This document shows positions 24,131 through 36,225 of a stretch of DNA of 64,000 nt, one piece after another. How positions within the stretch are numbered: position 1 is the first letter of the stretch; the number at the start of each line of letters is the position of its first letter. This DNA comes from Nelumbo lutea. Lineage: Eukaryota > Streptophyta > Magnoliopsida > Proteales > Nelumbonaceae. Position numbers and translations under genes: made by a program. The stretch spans positions 62,615,655-62,679,654 of the forward strand of contig JAKGHH010000005.1 of NCBI GenBank assembly GCA_022828595.1, given 5' to 3'. The notes under the pieces were generated by a model. The model saw only the letters and a list, made by a program, of their open reading frames with translations, had not been told where the DNA came from and did no database searches.

Positions 24131-25591
24131 GGAGCTCAAATCGTCTGTCCCCGAAAGAGAGAAATTTTTCTACCTGTTAAACTGACGGAATTCAGACGTA
24201 ACGGTAGTCTGGACTCCAAATTTTATGAAATCTAATTAACGTTCCAGCTTCTTTCTTTCTTTTCATTTCCTCTCTTCTCTTCTCGTTCTCCTCCCTCCCC
24301 ACCGTCCCTGCACAGCACCAAACCGCCCCTACGAGTGCCTGAATCTCCACTGCGATCGGAACCGTCGCTGAAACCACAGCTCTCTCCACATTCTCTCTGA
24401 CAGGAGGGGGGAGATGTCGTTGAAGCTATTCAAATCTCTCATATTCAAAGTTATCAAACACTGACAAAGTGTGTTAATGGAAGATAGAGATGGTTATTCT
24501 TCAAAAGAAACTCTTCGACTTAACTAAATCCATCACTCATTTGAGCATTTGAGCATATATTCAATTTGGATTTCAGGATTTGTTTATATATCGATATACT
24601 CACACACTCTTCCTCGCCTGAATGTTTGGCAGGAATTAGCAAATCCATAGGAGAATTGCTCAGTTAGAGATTCATGGAGCAGAGCAACTATGTGTTGGGT
24701 CTCTGGTAAATACTAAATAGGATAAAAGTTTGGTAAGATAAACCCTTGACTCTTGTCTTTTCTGAAATTTAATTTCAACGACGTCAAAAGAGAAAGAAAA
24801 AATCAAGAAACTGAAACCCAAGTAACTAATGCACCTGCAAATTACAATCTAATTCACTCAGGAAAAAAAAAAAAATCATCTCATCCAGGCCAGCGACACT
24901 GAATATTTTTGTATCTGCTTTGACAAAGTCTGTACAACCGAGGTGAGAGACTGTGGCCACCAGATTTGAGCGCATTGCATGATTCACACTGCATGCTTGC
25001 CTGCCCCAATCTGCCCGTTTTGCTGCAGCAGCATTGCCAAGGTAATGGTTTCCAAGGGTAAGATGGAGAGAAAGTCGAACAAAGAGATCAACTCTTCACA
25101 GATGAGGAGGTTGAGAAGATCAAATTTCAGTGAAGGCAGCAACAACTTCTAGGGTTTGTCAGCTGCTGGTTCATTTTCGGAGATTGGTGGTCGTGGTTCA
25201 GGGAGGATTGTTGCTGATAGCAAAGTTTGGAACGCTATCAGCTCTAGCACTCAGTGTAGGGAGGATTACTTCTCGAAGCAATACAGAGAGGATGGAAGGC
25301 CTATCCTCTTACCTCTCAGATAGTGAGAACGATCGCCGATGGAGCAAATGACGGACTGGGAGATCTACGGGTTCACCTATAGAGAAGTGGGAGGGTAAAA
25401 TGGCAAACTGGGAGAGAGAGAAAGGGAGAAAGGGGAGGAGGAGAAAGAAGAAAGTGGGTAAGAGAGTGTTAATAAAATTAAAATGAAATTTGGAGTCCAA
25501 ACGGTCGTTAAGTCTGAAACTCCGTTTAAATTTTAGGTACAAAAGATGGCCTGGCGATTTTCTATTGGAGGGGACAGACGATTCGAGCTCC
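24131..25591 (+). mobile_element. Pack-MULE-like element with captured RING-finger gene fragment
   Basis: The ends are long inverted repeats. The left one begins GGAGCTCAAATCGTCTGTCC at 24131. The right one, read in reverse complement from 25591, begins GGAGCTCGAATCGTCTGTCC. Similarity resumes further in (GGACTCCAAATTT, near 24211 and 25497). Arms of about 100 bp fit Mutator-like elements. No transposase is present; the interior carries a host exon (see the RING-finger entry). I could not find a matching 9-bp target duplication. The copy in block B has lost its left arm. Confidence 0.72.
24885..25320 (+). pseudogene. XB3/XBAT-type RING-finger ubiquitin ligase C-terminal fragment
   Basis: The plus-strand frame reads SDTEYFCICFDKVCTTEV, RDCGHQI, stop, AHC, then CPFCCSSIAKV, RRLRRSNFSEGSNNF, stop, GLSAAGSFSEIGGRGSGRI. 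This follows the C-terminal C3HC4 RING and the conserved NFSEGSSSFKGLSAVGSF tail of plant ankyrin-repeat RING ligases (rice XB3, Arabidopsis XBAT31/32 type), as I recall that family. A TGA replaces the Cys of the usual HQMCAHC, destroying a zinc ligand. A second stop precedes GLSA, and residues between AHC and CPFC are shortened. The ankyrin repeats are absent. It is a captured and decayed exon, not a gene. Confidence 0.75.
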
Positions 25592-25639
25592 TGCTGAGGA
25601 CGGTTGGCACATTCATATATGCGATTGATTTCCACTGCT

Positions 25640-25873
25640 GCACAATTATTGTAGTGCAAATGATTTGAATGTAAATCCTGACGTGTTTTTATTTTAAATT
25701 TTAGATTATTTTATTTGGTTGTAATACAAATAAATTAAATTTAGACAAAAAAACAGAATAAAGTAAAATCCAAAATAAAATTAGATGAAAATATATATTT
25801 TTTACATTTACACTTCAATACATTTATACTAGTGCAAATAAATTTGAACCGCAATAAAACACAACCTAAGCTA
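25640..25873 (+). repeat. AT-rich MITE-like repeat (family 2), left-truncated
   Basis: Shares its body (ATTTTAAATTTTAG, AAATAAATTTGAACYGCAATAAAACACAAC) with 45897-46173 and, inverted, with 40306-40575. The copies elsewhere start TGTATTTGGTTGCAATGCA. Confidence 0.6.
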
Positions 25874-26716
25874 AATAGAACTGTCATGGGTTGGGTTTGG
25901 TCTTGGACGAGACTATTCCATTATTTGAAATCTAAGAAATCATTTTTATTGAATTGATTTTTGGGCTGACTTGGTATAACATTTCAATGGTCTATGCTGA
26001 TTAAAATCCCAGTATCACTTAGGATGTTTGAGATCAATCTATTGATCTTAGTAGACTATTTTAATGGTCTAGATTTGTTAATCTAGGTCTTCCAAACAAT
26101 ATACCAAAGCTTCAAATAATGGGTTTGGATAGATGCGTTGGTGATAATGGGTTTGGTAGCCCAGATCTTGGGCCTATACCTCTAAATAAACTATATTTAA
26201 TATGTGCCATTTGGAAAGTTTTATTACAAAGATCTTCTAACAAGATGGATAAAAGGTGTGATGAGTTTTTGAGGGTCTTGTCTTTAAAGATGTAGGCTGT
26301 TTGTTAAGTATCCTAATGTACCATTATCAACAAAATTATTAAACGAAAGATTTGAGGTTTCGAAAGATAGGAAATATCATTTGATGCTTTCAAATTTTTG
26401 GCCATTTTAGATTTTCATGAATTTTTTAGGACATAGGTCTTTCTAACTTCTTATCTATTATTATTGTCAAATACAGAAAGACTAGATTTTGATAGCTTTG
26501 AAAAAGCTAAAAGACCACACAAAAAAATACATGCCAAATGCCTCCTTATATTATAATACATATATGTATTATATATAAAATATGTTATAATATGTATAAA
26601 CATAAAATAATGTATATAATATTATATGTCATTTTATAATATTTATAACCATGTTTTCAACCTGCTATTGAGTTGGTCGGTTATTATTACTGCTATTTCC
26701 GATTCGAATCAAACGA

Positions 26717-27063
26717 ATTAAGGAAGGAAGGGTGCTTAAATAAGTTTAAGGAGGGTTGCTCTCCTCGCTATAGAAAGGGTGTTTCTCATCCATCCAGTTA
26801 ATTTTCTATCCATATTTTCTTCAACGTTTATGAAAGTTTCTCTAATGACCCTCCCATCAATTATTGGAGCACCAAAATAAACTAATTCTTTGCCATCTAA
26901 TCCTGATTATCGGATTATAATAAGTGCACTTGATCTCATTTTTTGCAGTTTTAAAATATCCACCACAGCTGTTAACTTGGCTGAATCCCACATCGCAAGA
27001 AGTAAAATGCTGTAAAGGGTTTGTTTTCCAGAACTCAGAGAAAGGGAGCGGGCAATGATAAGA
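26717..27063. other. Spacer without recognisable gene
   Basis: Unique within the window. An 80-residue minus-strand ORF (27099-26857) has no family features I recognise and crosses into the repeat that follows. Confidence 0.5.
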
Positions 27064-27457
27064 ACAAGCATATCGGTGGACACGGGTTTCTACCACCATC
27101 TGATAGTGGATGATAAGATATGCTCTTGAGCTCTCAAAAATTTTATTTTTCTAGAGGGATGAGAATTGCGATAAAAAACAGACCTTTAATTGTTGAGCTC
27201 AAATGCGTCTTCTGTCTTCAATTAATAATATGAAAATTACATCACCACACTCATCTGAAATTAAGTATGCACATGTTTTGTACATTTACTTTTGTTTAAA
27301 TTTTCTAAAATTTTTTATAATGATAGTAAATAATATGTTTCAAACAATTTCTATATTTTTTTATATTTATATTTATCAAAATTATTCTTATTTTTCACAC
27401 TTAATTTTGTTTAATATGATGAATATACAATATATTAAAGATGTTCTCAAATGTTTT

Positions 27458-27458
27458 C

Positions 27459-27516
<58 letters not shown>
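27458..27516. repeat. (ATT)n microsatellite, unit 1
   Basis: About 19 pure ATT units, followed by GCATTTTCAT. Confidence 0.95.
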
Positions 27517-28133
27517 GCATTTTCATACTTTTGTGTTCTTTTATCCTTTTGAAATTTTGTTAATATTTAATTATGACATGAAGGGTTTACACATTTGACC
27601 TCAAAAGGATGAATTGTTGACTCGCCACCGAACATTAAAATAACTCCATTTTGTTGATTTTAAATTTGTATTTTATTTCTATTATCAATAAAACAATTAT
27701 TCATTGTCAAATTTATTTTTTTAATATGATCAATTAATACAAGCATATCGGTGGACACGGGTTTCTACCACCATCTGATAGTGGATGATAAGATATGCTC
27801 TTGAGCTCTCAAAAATTTTATTTTTCTAGAGGGATGAGAATTGCGATAAAAAACAGACCTTTAATTGTTGAGCCCAAATGCGTCTTCTGTCTTCAATTAA
27901 TAATATGAAAATTACATCACCACACTCATCTGAAATTAAGTATGCACATGTTTTGTACATTTACTTTTGTTTAAATTTTCTAAAATTTTTTATAATGATA
28001 GTAAATAATATGTTTCAAACAATTTCTATATTTTTTTATATTTATATTTATCAAAATTATTCTTATTTTTCACACTTAATTTTGTTTAATATGATGAATA
28101 TACAATATATTAAAGATGTTCTCAAATGTTTTC

Positions 28134-28185
<52 letters not shown>
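28134..28185. repeat. (ATT)n microsatellite, unit 2
   Basis: About 17 pure ATT units in the same context; two units shorter than its twin. Confidence 0.95.
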
Positions 28186-28408
28186 GCATTTTCATACTTT
28201 TGTGTTCTTTTATCCTTTTGAAATTTTGTTAATATTTAATTATGACATGAAGGGTTTACACATTTGACCTCAAAAGGATGAATTGTTGACTCGCCACCGA
28301 ACATTAAAATAACTCCATTTTGTTGATTTTAAATTTGTATTTTATTTCTATTATCAATAAAACAATTATTCATTGTCAAATTTATTTTTTTAATATGATC
28401 AATTAATA

Positions 28409-29526
28409 CAAGTTTTAATAAAAATGGGAGTTAATAAGATTTAATGAGAGGGAATTAAATGAGGAAAAATGTAGAAATTCAAATTATATTTTGTGCCCTT
28501 ACAATTTGAGAGAGAAATTTCAAAAATAGGGGTATTTTTAGTCAAATAAAAGTTTCACATTGTCATTCACACTTTTAATAATATATACTACTTTAAAAAC
28601 ACGAATAGCCTTAAGAATATTTCTGAAAGTTTTTGTAGACAAAAATTAACATTTCATATTTAAATTTATTGATAACAAAATGAAGGTGAATAGCATGATC
28701 GGTAATTGATATTAAATGAGTTGAAATTTTGTAATTTTAAGATATTCAATGCATTCAATTCCATCTCATTAAGTCCAACATTTAAGGTATTAACTTGCAT
28801 TCACGTTTATTGAATCGTATATTCAAGTCATTTTTTTATTTGTTTCTTCCCATCATTAAGTTCTATTAATTAAACCCATACATAATTAATTAATAATTAC
28901 AATAACATAAAAACTTATACTTTTAAAATTTACCTAGAAAAAAATAGTGTTTTCATCTAGGTGGTGGTAAGAAATTAAACCATTTTGGGTCAAATTGTTC
29001 AATCCATGTTGCCACAATTAAATAACAAAATGAAAAAATAGATAAAAATGAAAAAAAATATAGAAATTATAAAAATGGGAACACTTTTTACATCATATAT
29101 TCAATACATTAAACAATAATAAGTTTGATAAATAAGAAATGCTTTTATTAATGATGTAAATGAAATGTAAAATTTAAAACCAGTTGGAAATAAAACTATT
29201 TTCTTATTCTCTCTCTCATTAAATCCCATATCTTAAGTTTATTCTCCCATTAAATCTTAAATTTAAGATACATTTTTCTCAACATTAAATTTTACTAATT
29301 ATATCCACAACATTAATTTTAATAATATAAAAAGAAAAATATTTTGAGATAAGCTTATATTATATATCATATTGCATGCATAGGCTTATAGGTCTGAAAA
29401 TTTTCGCCACCACTAGGTTGTTAGTTTTTTGGATAAGAGTTATAGAAGTTCTATTTATTTCTCTTGACATTTTACATGAATGAAAGAATACTCTCATTGT
29501 CTCCTTAATTGATTCTCCAATGATTG
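28409..29526. other. AT-rich spacer without recognisable gene
   Basis: Very AT-rich, with no long ORF, no repeat shared with the rest of the window and no motif that I can name. It ends at the target site of the Gypsy insertion. Confidence 0.6.
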
Positions 29527-29531
29527 GTTTG

Positions 29532-30448
29532 TGATGGAGGATGATTTGACCCGACCTACTCAGACGATGACATGTGGATCTGACTCAGCACGAGCAACAA
29601 CTCAGCGTCATGGCCTGACCCCAACTAAGTAATGAGCCTATAGAGCAGCTCGCTACGTCATATCTCACCATAGGGGGAGCTCGCTACAACGCGAGCTCTA
29701 GGTCTCCAGAGCTACCGAGAAGAACATAATACTCCAAGACTATTTCAACTCGCAAGCTAGGGAAACCAGTTCGCTCTAGCAAGAACTGCCCCAAAGACCA
29801 ACCTTGGTGAGGGCCACCTCGAAATACTCCTAAGAGCTTGCTACAAAGTAGCTTGCCACGTAACAGGGTAGGTCGTTACAAAGTAACTCGCAACTAAGCA
29901 ACGCGACACTCTTAGGAAGCTTCTACCTGACAAGACCGTACTCGTCAGACTGCTCCACGTCTCTCGGTTGATGGCATTGTCCCTGCCCATTCGACAGTTT
30001 GCACTCATGTCTTTCGACAGATTGTGGCGTGTCTGTCCCTTTAAAACATGTCACTCATCCAAGTGGGCAATACATTATAACGATCACATGTGCAGCCCTA
30101 GCAGGTAATGACTGCGGCAGGAGCCTAGTGGCGGTTACGCCCGATTTGACAAGAGCATCCCTATAAAAGCCCTTTTATCGAAGGGGAGAACTCTCTCTCG
30201 AATTAGATCTGAACTTGAACTCTTACTTGCTCACGAGCTAATCTCGAGACATAGTGATCTAGCGTGACCCACACTCTTAGCCTTTTACACTCTTTTCTTC
30301 CTCCCTAGCGTTCTAACTTAAGCTTCGGAGTATTCCCTCCAGGAAAATCCCCTGGGAATCCTTCATCTTCCTCTTCTCAGGTGTCGTTCGTTGCCATCAC
30401 AAAAGCCAATCAGCAGCTAGCTAGGAGTGCACGAATCGTGCCGCATCA
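29532..30448 (+). repeat. 5' LTR of plus-strand Gypsy (917 bp)
   Basis: TGATGGAGG...GCATCA. Homologous to 39351-40299 and to 7396-8322 (reversed). Confidence 0.93.
30162..30168 (+). promoter_or_regulatory. Putative TATA box of Gypsy LTR
   Basis: CCCTATAAAAGCCC in the 5' LTR, with the same string in the 3' LTR (about 40013-40019). In the older minus-strand Gypsy the matching place is changed to a non-TATA sequence. It is the likely start signal for the element RNA. Confidence 0.6.
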
Positions 30449-30467
30449 TTTGGCGCGGTCTGTGGGA
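30449..30467 (+). other. Primer-binding site of plus-strand Gypsy
   Basis: TTTGGCGCGGTCTGTGGGA follows the LTR end directly. It is of the TGGCGCCGT-type used by plant Gypsy elements, with one likely mutation. Confidence 0.7.
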
Positions 30468-30534
30468 TATGCTTCTAAAAGCCTTCCTCTAAGCTTTCAT
30501 AGTTTCTCTTCCAAAAAAAGAACTCAGCATTCAT

Positions 30535-32262
30535 GGCTTCTTCCAGCAATGTCGGACATGGCACCAGCCAAAATGCTTATGGGGAGCAGCCCCAGCTTCC
30601 TATTGTCTGTATTGGATAGTTCACCGTCCCCCTCTCTGTGGACGAAGTCCCCAGTTTGAACGTGCCTTTTACAGTGGCACCCGCGGTCGCTCCACTCCCT
30701 TCCGCAGTTGAAGCAACCTTTGTTGAACCCTCAGTTGTGCCCCTAGCGGCCAACTCAAACTAGTTGGAGGACTTAATGCAATGTATGCGGGCTATGCAAG
30801 CTCAAATGCAACAATTTCAACAATTCCAACTCTACCAACAACAAGTGTTGCACCAGGCCTCCCAGTACCCAGCAGCAGTTCCCTTCTCTACCTCAAGCCC
30901 AGTCGTCGCTTCCCCCTTGGCATCTGGCCACAAACCAGACCAAGCCTTCCCAACGGAGTGAGTGACTTCCTTACTAAGGAGAGGCCTCCTAGGCTCAAGA
31001 TCCTACCAAGAGCCAAGCCTCCTCCCATAGCAAGAAGGAGAGGCCAGCTACCCCTGCCTCACAGCCTGTAGGCAGGTCGGGGGCCACCTAGCTAACCAAG
31101 CCCGTCTCACCCTGGCCTTCGCAGTTTGAGCTCCCGCTCACGGAAAATCCATTCGAGGTCCTATCCGCAGACAATAGGCAGGGCGTTTCGGTCTAGAGTC
31201 ACCACCGACAATCTGAGCCTATCGAGCTTGGCAATACTGAAGCGTCAAGCACCAACGCCGAGCCAGCAAAGCAGCAATGAAGACGTCGCCGAGCTCACCA
31301 AACTACGAATCGAGTCTCTCACGAGCTCAAAGGAAAAGAGGAGGTATGCTCAGGTGAAGTCGAAACTACCCCTCTCCTCTCAGTCTCTTCCCCGTTATCT
31401 CTAGAACTCTTCGTTGTCCCCATGCCAAGGGATTTCAAGCTCCCTCCTCTGGATAAGTACGATGGGTCTTTCGATCCAAATGACCACGTGGATGCTTTTC
31501 AGTCCCAGATGCACCTGGCAAGAGCCAGCGAATCCTGCATGTGCGTGGCCTTCTCCACCACTTTCAAAGTAGTAGCCTGCACCTGGTACCGAAACCTCAT
31601 GCCCGACTCAATAAGAAGTTGGGCGTAGTCCGTGCAAGTTTTCACCTCTCACTTCGTCACTAGCAAAATGTGCCTATGAACTCAGGAGAGCCTCCTTGGC
31701 ATAGTGCAAAAGGAATAGGAGTCCATCCGGAGCTATATCAAACGGTTCAATGATGCTTGTTTGCAAATACCCGACCTAGATCCCACGGTTCGCCTCATAG
31801 CAGCCAAGCAAGGCATCATCCACAAAAAATTCAAGTGGCACGTAGTTGTCAACCAACCTAAGACCGTGACCGAGTTCCTCAGGCTCGCGGATCAGTTTAT
31901 AGGGATAGAGGATGAAATCAACCAGAAGGGCGAGCAAGCCCCAGAAAAAAGAAAGAGGGAGCCAGAACCCCCATCTCAAGGCGACAGCAGGAAGAAGAAG
32001 GACATAGCTCGGGGGGCAAAGCCAGTCCTGCCCTTCCGAGCTCCAACAGCAGAAAGGGACTATACACCCCTCAATGCAAAGCGGGCCGAGATCCTCGTAC
32101 GTGAAGTGGCCACCTCGGCTGAAGGCCGACCCTAGTGCTAGGAATAAAAATTTGTATTGTAGCTTTCATAAAGATCACGGTCATAGTACCAAAAATTGTA
32201 AAAATCTCCGCGATGAGATAGAAGAACTCATCTGTTGTGGATATTTGAGAAATTTTGTATAA
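30535..32262 (+). pseudogene. Gypsy gag pseudogene
   Basis: Starts MASSSNVGHGTSQ at 30535 and meets a stop after VCIG. Further pieces: a Gln-rich segment (QMQQFQQFQLYQQQ, 30810), and the retrotransposon gag core (31422-31628 and 31700-31960: FKLPPLDKYDGSFDPNDHVD, LARASESCMCVAFSTTFK, WHVVVNQPKTVTEFLRLAD). A zinc-binding motif CSFHKDHGHSTKNC lies near 32159-32200. Stops near 31630 and 31720 and frame shifts break it. The gag product would form the nucleocapsid. Confidence 0.87.
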
Positions 32263-32263
<1 letters not shown>

Positions 32264-32310
<47 letters not shown>

Positions 32311-32311
32311 G
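32264..32311. repeat. (AAT)n microsatellite between gag and protease
   Basis: About 15 AAT units. The same place in the truncated Gypsy (near 5605) has only a short TTA/AAT run, so the tract expanded within this copy. Confidence 0.9.
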
Positions 32312-32499
32312 CAATTTGACAAGGGGAGCAAAGTAGAGATGCTCCCGAGTTCAGCAGGCAGGCGGAACAACTGCAAAACAGCCCCCCGAGGAGAGACCAG
32401 TTCGGGGGACCATCCATGTCATAGTCAGAGGTTCGATTGTGGCGGGCTACACCTCAGCAGCGGCTCGTGCATTAACTCGCGAGACTGGCAGGGAAGAGC

Positions 32500-35400
32500 G
32501 GAACCCACCGAAGCGACCAATGACTTTGAAGTTAGGCGTGTCCTTGTTGATTCGGGCAGCTCAGCAGACATCCTCTTCAAAGCAGCCTTCGACCAACTCC
32601 AGCTTCAAGACTGCGACCTAAAGCCTGCGAACACTCCCCTAGTAGGCTTCAGCGGAGAGGAAGTTCAGCCCCTGGGAAGGGTAACAGTACCTGTGGAAGT
32701 TGGCACCTAGCCTAGCATAGTGAGGCTCAACCATGACTTCCTAGTGGTCGCAACCCATGCCTTACAGGCTGTGGTGTCCACCTACTACTTAGCCATGAAG
32801 TTCCCCACGGGCTTCGGCATTGGGGTAGTGCGAGGTGACCAACTTGAGTCTTGCAAATGCTACGTCGCTGCCCTTAAGGAAAAAATCAAGGTGGCTAATT
32901 ACCTTGAGTAGGAGCGACCTACGGAGCAAAGCGAGGAGTGAGCTATGCCCACAGAAGAGACCGTCTCCATCCCAGCCTCGGCGAAAGACCCAGCCCGGAC
33001 TCTTCAGATCGGTGCTTCCATTAAGGAGCCTCTGTGATCTAAACTGGTACGCTTTTTACTTGAAAATTTAGATGTTTTTGCATGGTCTGCAGTAAAAATG
33101 CCCGGCATAGACCCTAGCATCATAACTCATAAACTTAATATCGATCCTGTAGTTAGGCCCGTTAGATAGAAGAAATGCAACCTAATCTAAGAGTGATGGA
33201 GGGCAGTCGACGAGGAGGTCAAGAAGCTCCTTGTAGCTGATTTTATCAGGGAAGTCCATTACCCGAGCTGGGTGGCCAACCCCGTTCTGGTGAAAAAGGC
33301 TAATAATAAATGGCGCATGTGCGAATTGTGCTTGCATAAAGGACTACTTCCCACTCCCCAAAATCGACCGTCTAGTGGACGCAACCTCGAGGCATGAGTT
33401 GCTGAGTTTTCTAGATGCCTACTCGGGCTACATCAGATTAGGATGGACTCGGTAGATGAAGAAAAGACTGCCTTCATAACTGAGTTCACCCTGTACTGCT
33501 ACAAGGTCATGCCCTTTGGGCTAAAAATGCTGAGGCAACCTTTCAAAGACTTGTAAACAAACTATTTGAGCCATTGATTGGCCAAAAGATAGAATGTTAT
33601 GTAGACGATATGGTCATCAAAACCCAGCTCTCATGCAATTTAATACAAGATTTGAATTTAGTTTTTGAAATCCTGCGAAGATTCAATATGAAGCTAAACC
33701 TGAATAAGTGTGTCTTTGGTGTCACATCGGGTAAACTTCTGTGATACATCGTAAACCGGCGCGGCATTGAAGCCAACCCAGAGAAAATAAAGGCCATCTT
33801 AGATATGAGACCACCCCGAAAAATGAAGAAGGTTCAGAGGCTGAATGGCCAGATAGCCACCTTGAGCCGCTTCATGTCGAAGTCAACAGATCACTGCCTA
33901 CCATTCTTTAAAGCAATTAAAAGAAAAGGGTTTGAATGGACCCAAGATTGTCAGCTCGCATTTGACAAGCTCAAAAAGTACCTCACTAGAATACTAGTCT
34001 TGACCCGGCCCGAAGAGGGCGATGTTTTAGAGTTGTACCTCTTGGCAAGTGACGAAGTGGTCAGCTTGGTACTAATAAAAGAGGTAGATCGGGTCCAATG
34101 ACCTATCTACAATGTTAGTAAGGTGTTGTATGGAGCAGAAACGAGATATCCGGAGATAAAAAAACTGGCGTATGCACTGGTCATTGCCACTCGAAAGCTC
34201 CGCCCGTACTTTTAAGCTCATACTGTTACCGTCCTCACCAACAAACCTCTGAGGCAAGTCCTACTCAAGCCCGAGGTCTCTGATCGACTGACGAAGTGGG
34301 CCATCGAGCTCAGTGAGTAAGACCTCCAATATAAGCCGCGAACTGCTATTAAGAACCAAGCCTTAATAGATTTCGTTGCGGAGTGCACTTTCAGCTCTGA
34401 AGTCCCCAGGCCGTTTGAGCACGAGGACCCCAGCTTGGGCGAGCCTGGAGCTCCCAGGCTGGTTGAGTCCAAGCACCATGAGGTAGCAGCCAGTATGGCA
34501 TCTCTCATAGTTAGGCCAAGAGCAAACTAGGATGAGGAGTCCTGGATCCTTCATGTAGATGGCTCCTAGAACCAGCAGGGCAGTGGAACCGGAATAGTTC
34601 TACACGGACCAAGTGGCACGAAACTAGAGTACGCACTATGCTTTGAGTTCATGGCATCCAACAATGAAGCAGAGTATGAAGCGTTGATAGCCAGGCTAGC
34701 TCTAGGCAAGGAGATGAAAGCCAAGCACATTATCATCTGCAGCGATTCCCAACTTGTGGTTAATCAGGTCACAGGAAAATACGAAACTCGCGAATCAAAT
34801 ATGATTACCTACCTGACCAAAGTAAGAGAGGCTTTGCCCAACTTCCAGTCACACTTCATCAGGCAAGTCCCGAGGTCTGAGAGTGTTGAGGCTGACGCCC
34901 TGTCTTAGTTAGCAAGCACCAGTGGTAATACCATGAAAATTGTCTACATAGAGAACCTGCCTCGGCCTAGCATTCTTGGGGGGGGGGGGCTGAGGAAGTC
35001 GCTCTTATAGTTCAAGCAGAACCGAGTTGGATTGATCCGCTCGCGAGCGTCCTACTACACGGGACCCTCCCTGTAGAATGCAATGCCGCCAGAAGGGTAG
35101 AGCATCAGGCGGCCAAATACGTCATAATAAACGAACGGCTGTACTGAAGATCCTACACGCTCCCCTACCTGCGCTGCTTGCGACCTTCCAAAGCCGAGCT
35201 CGTGCTCCGCGACCTTCGGGGGCAGGGCCCTCACCCAAAAAGCACTATGGCAGGGATACTACTGGCCAACAATGAAAGCATACGCTATTGAGCTTGGTAG
35301 AAAGTGTGACAAGTGCTAGAGACATGCCAACATCCACCATCAGCCCATTGCCGATCTCAAGTATCTTACTTGCCCGTGGCATTTCGCGCGGGCATCGATA

Positions 35401-36225
35401 TACTTGGACCATTTCCACCAACAATAGGCCAGAGGAAATTTCTAGTGGTAGTAGTGGATTATTTCACCAAGTGGGTAGAAGTCGAACCTCTTGTAACAGT
35501 CACAACTCGAAACGATCAGAACTTCTTTTAGAAGAACATAATGTGCCACTTCGGGTTACCTTGGATATTAATCTCTGATAATAGAAAGTAGTTCGAGGAC
35601 ATCAAATTTCAGAACTGGTGCCAAGACATGGGGGTCCAAGAGAACTTCACTTCGGTCATGCACCCTCAAGAAAATGACCAAGCAGAAGTCACGAACAGAG
35701 CTATACTCTACGGACTAAAGGCACGGTTAGGCCGAGCTAAAGGACCATGGGAGGATGAGCTACCTAGTGTACTATGGGCTTACCAAACCATGAGAAAACC
35801 GCCACAGGAGAGACTCCCTTCAACCTCATCTACGGCACCGAGGCAGTCATCCAACTGAGATCGAGGTTCCGTCGCTACGACTAGAAGCATACGACGACAA
35901 GGAAAATGAAGATGTGCTCTGTACCAACCTCGACCTACTCGATGAAGTAAGGGACCTCACAGATATCAGGACCGCAGCCTACTAGCAAAGAGTAGCTCGG
36001 TACTATAACGCCAGAGTCAAGAAGTGGAACCTCCGCATCGGTGACCTTGTCCTTCGTAAAGTTATGGTACCTGAGTCCGGCGCTGGCAAGCACAGACCCA
36101 ATTGGGAAGGACCCTACCGAGTGAAATGGGTGCTCGGGGAAGGAACATATGAACTCGAAACCCTTGAAGGGAAACAAGTACCTCGGGCATGGAATATTGT
36201 CAACTTAAGGCAATATTACCTGTAA
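32500..36225 (+). pseudogene. Gypsy pol pseudogene (protease, RT, RNase H, integrase)
   Basis: Protease: VRRVLVDSGSSADILF, DSGSS near 32549. RT: WVANPVLVKKANNKW (33270), VMPFGLK, YVDDMV with YVDD at 33598-33609. RNase H: ASNNEAEYEALIARLALGKE and IICSDSQLVVNQVTGKYETR (34650-34910), ending VEADALS. Integrase: CQRHANIHHQP zinc part, then AGIDILGPFPPTIG (about 35390), VVVDYFTKWVEVEPL, ISDN (about 35570) and the catalytic-Glu region (about 35690), then LRIGDLVLRKV and the end VNLRQYYL at 36225. Stops (for example after NDQNFF near 35530, and at 34318) and frameshifts (33335, 33530) make it non-functional. No chromodomain is visible, as expected for Tat elements. Confidence 0.9.
34977..34990. repeat. 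Poly-G run
   Basis: About 12 consecutive G after CATTCTT in the RNase H-integrase spacer; it may hide a length error or slippage site. Confidence 0.8.

Larger units (their letters stand above)
22882..26716 (+). repeat. Segmental duplication copy A, right part
   Basis: Aligns co-linearly with about 42941-47191. The sequences on the two sides of the Copia element together reproduce the uninterrupted paralogue. 22882-24130 holds no gene: it contains a truncated foldback sequence, a GGCCCCGTTTG-starting repeat near 23293 and AT-rich DNA. 25874-26716 is also without recognisable genes. Confidence 0.87.
27064..28408 (+). repeat. Tandem duplication, units of 675 and 669 bp
   Basis: Unit 1 is 27064-27738 and unit 2 is 27739-28408. 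Both start ACAAGCATATCGGTGGACAC. By eye the copies are almost identical: I noticed one substitution (GAGCTCAAATGC against GAGCCCAAATGC) and two fewer ATT units in the second. ACAAG also occurs right after unit 2 (28409-28413), giving the short homology expected for duplication by slippage or unequal exchange. The ORFs of 131 and 129 residues inside are produced by the ATT tract (poly-Leu) and are not genes. Confidence 0.95.

Noticed and set aside
27203..28267. Two ORFs of 131 and 129 residues with poly-Leu runs
   Set aside because: They are read through the ATT microsatellite in a tandem duplication; there are no domains and the surroundings are AT-rich.
32071..32376. Minus-strand ORF with poly-Ile
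   Set aside because: Read through an AAT microsatellite opposite Gypsy gag.
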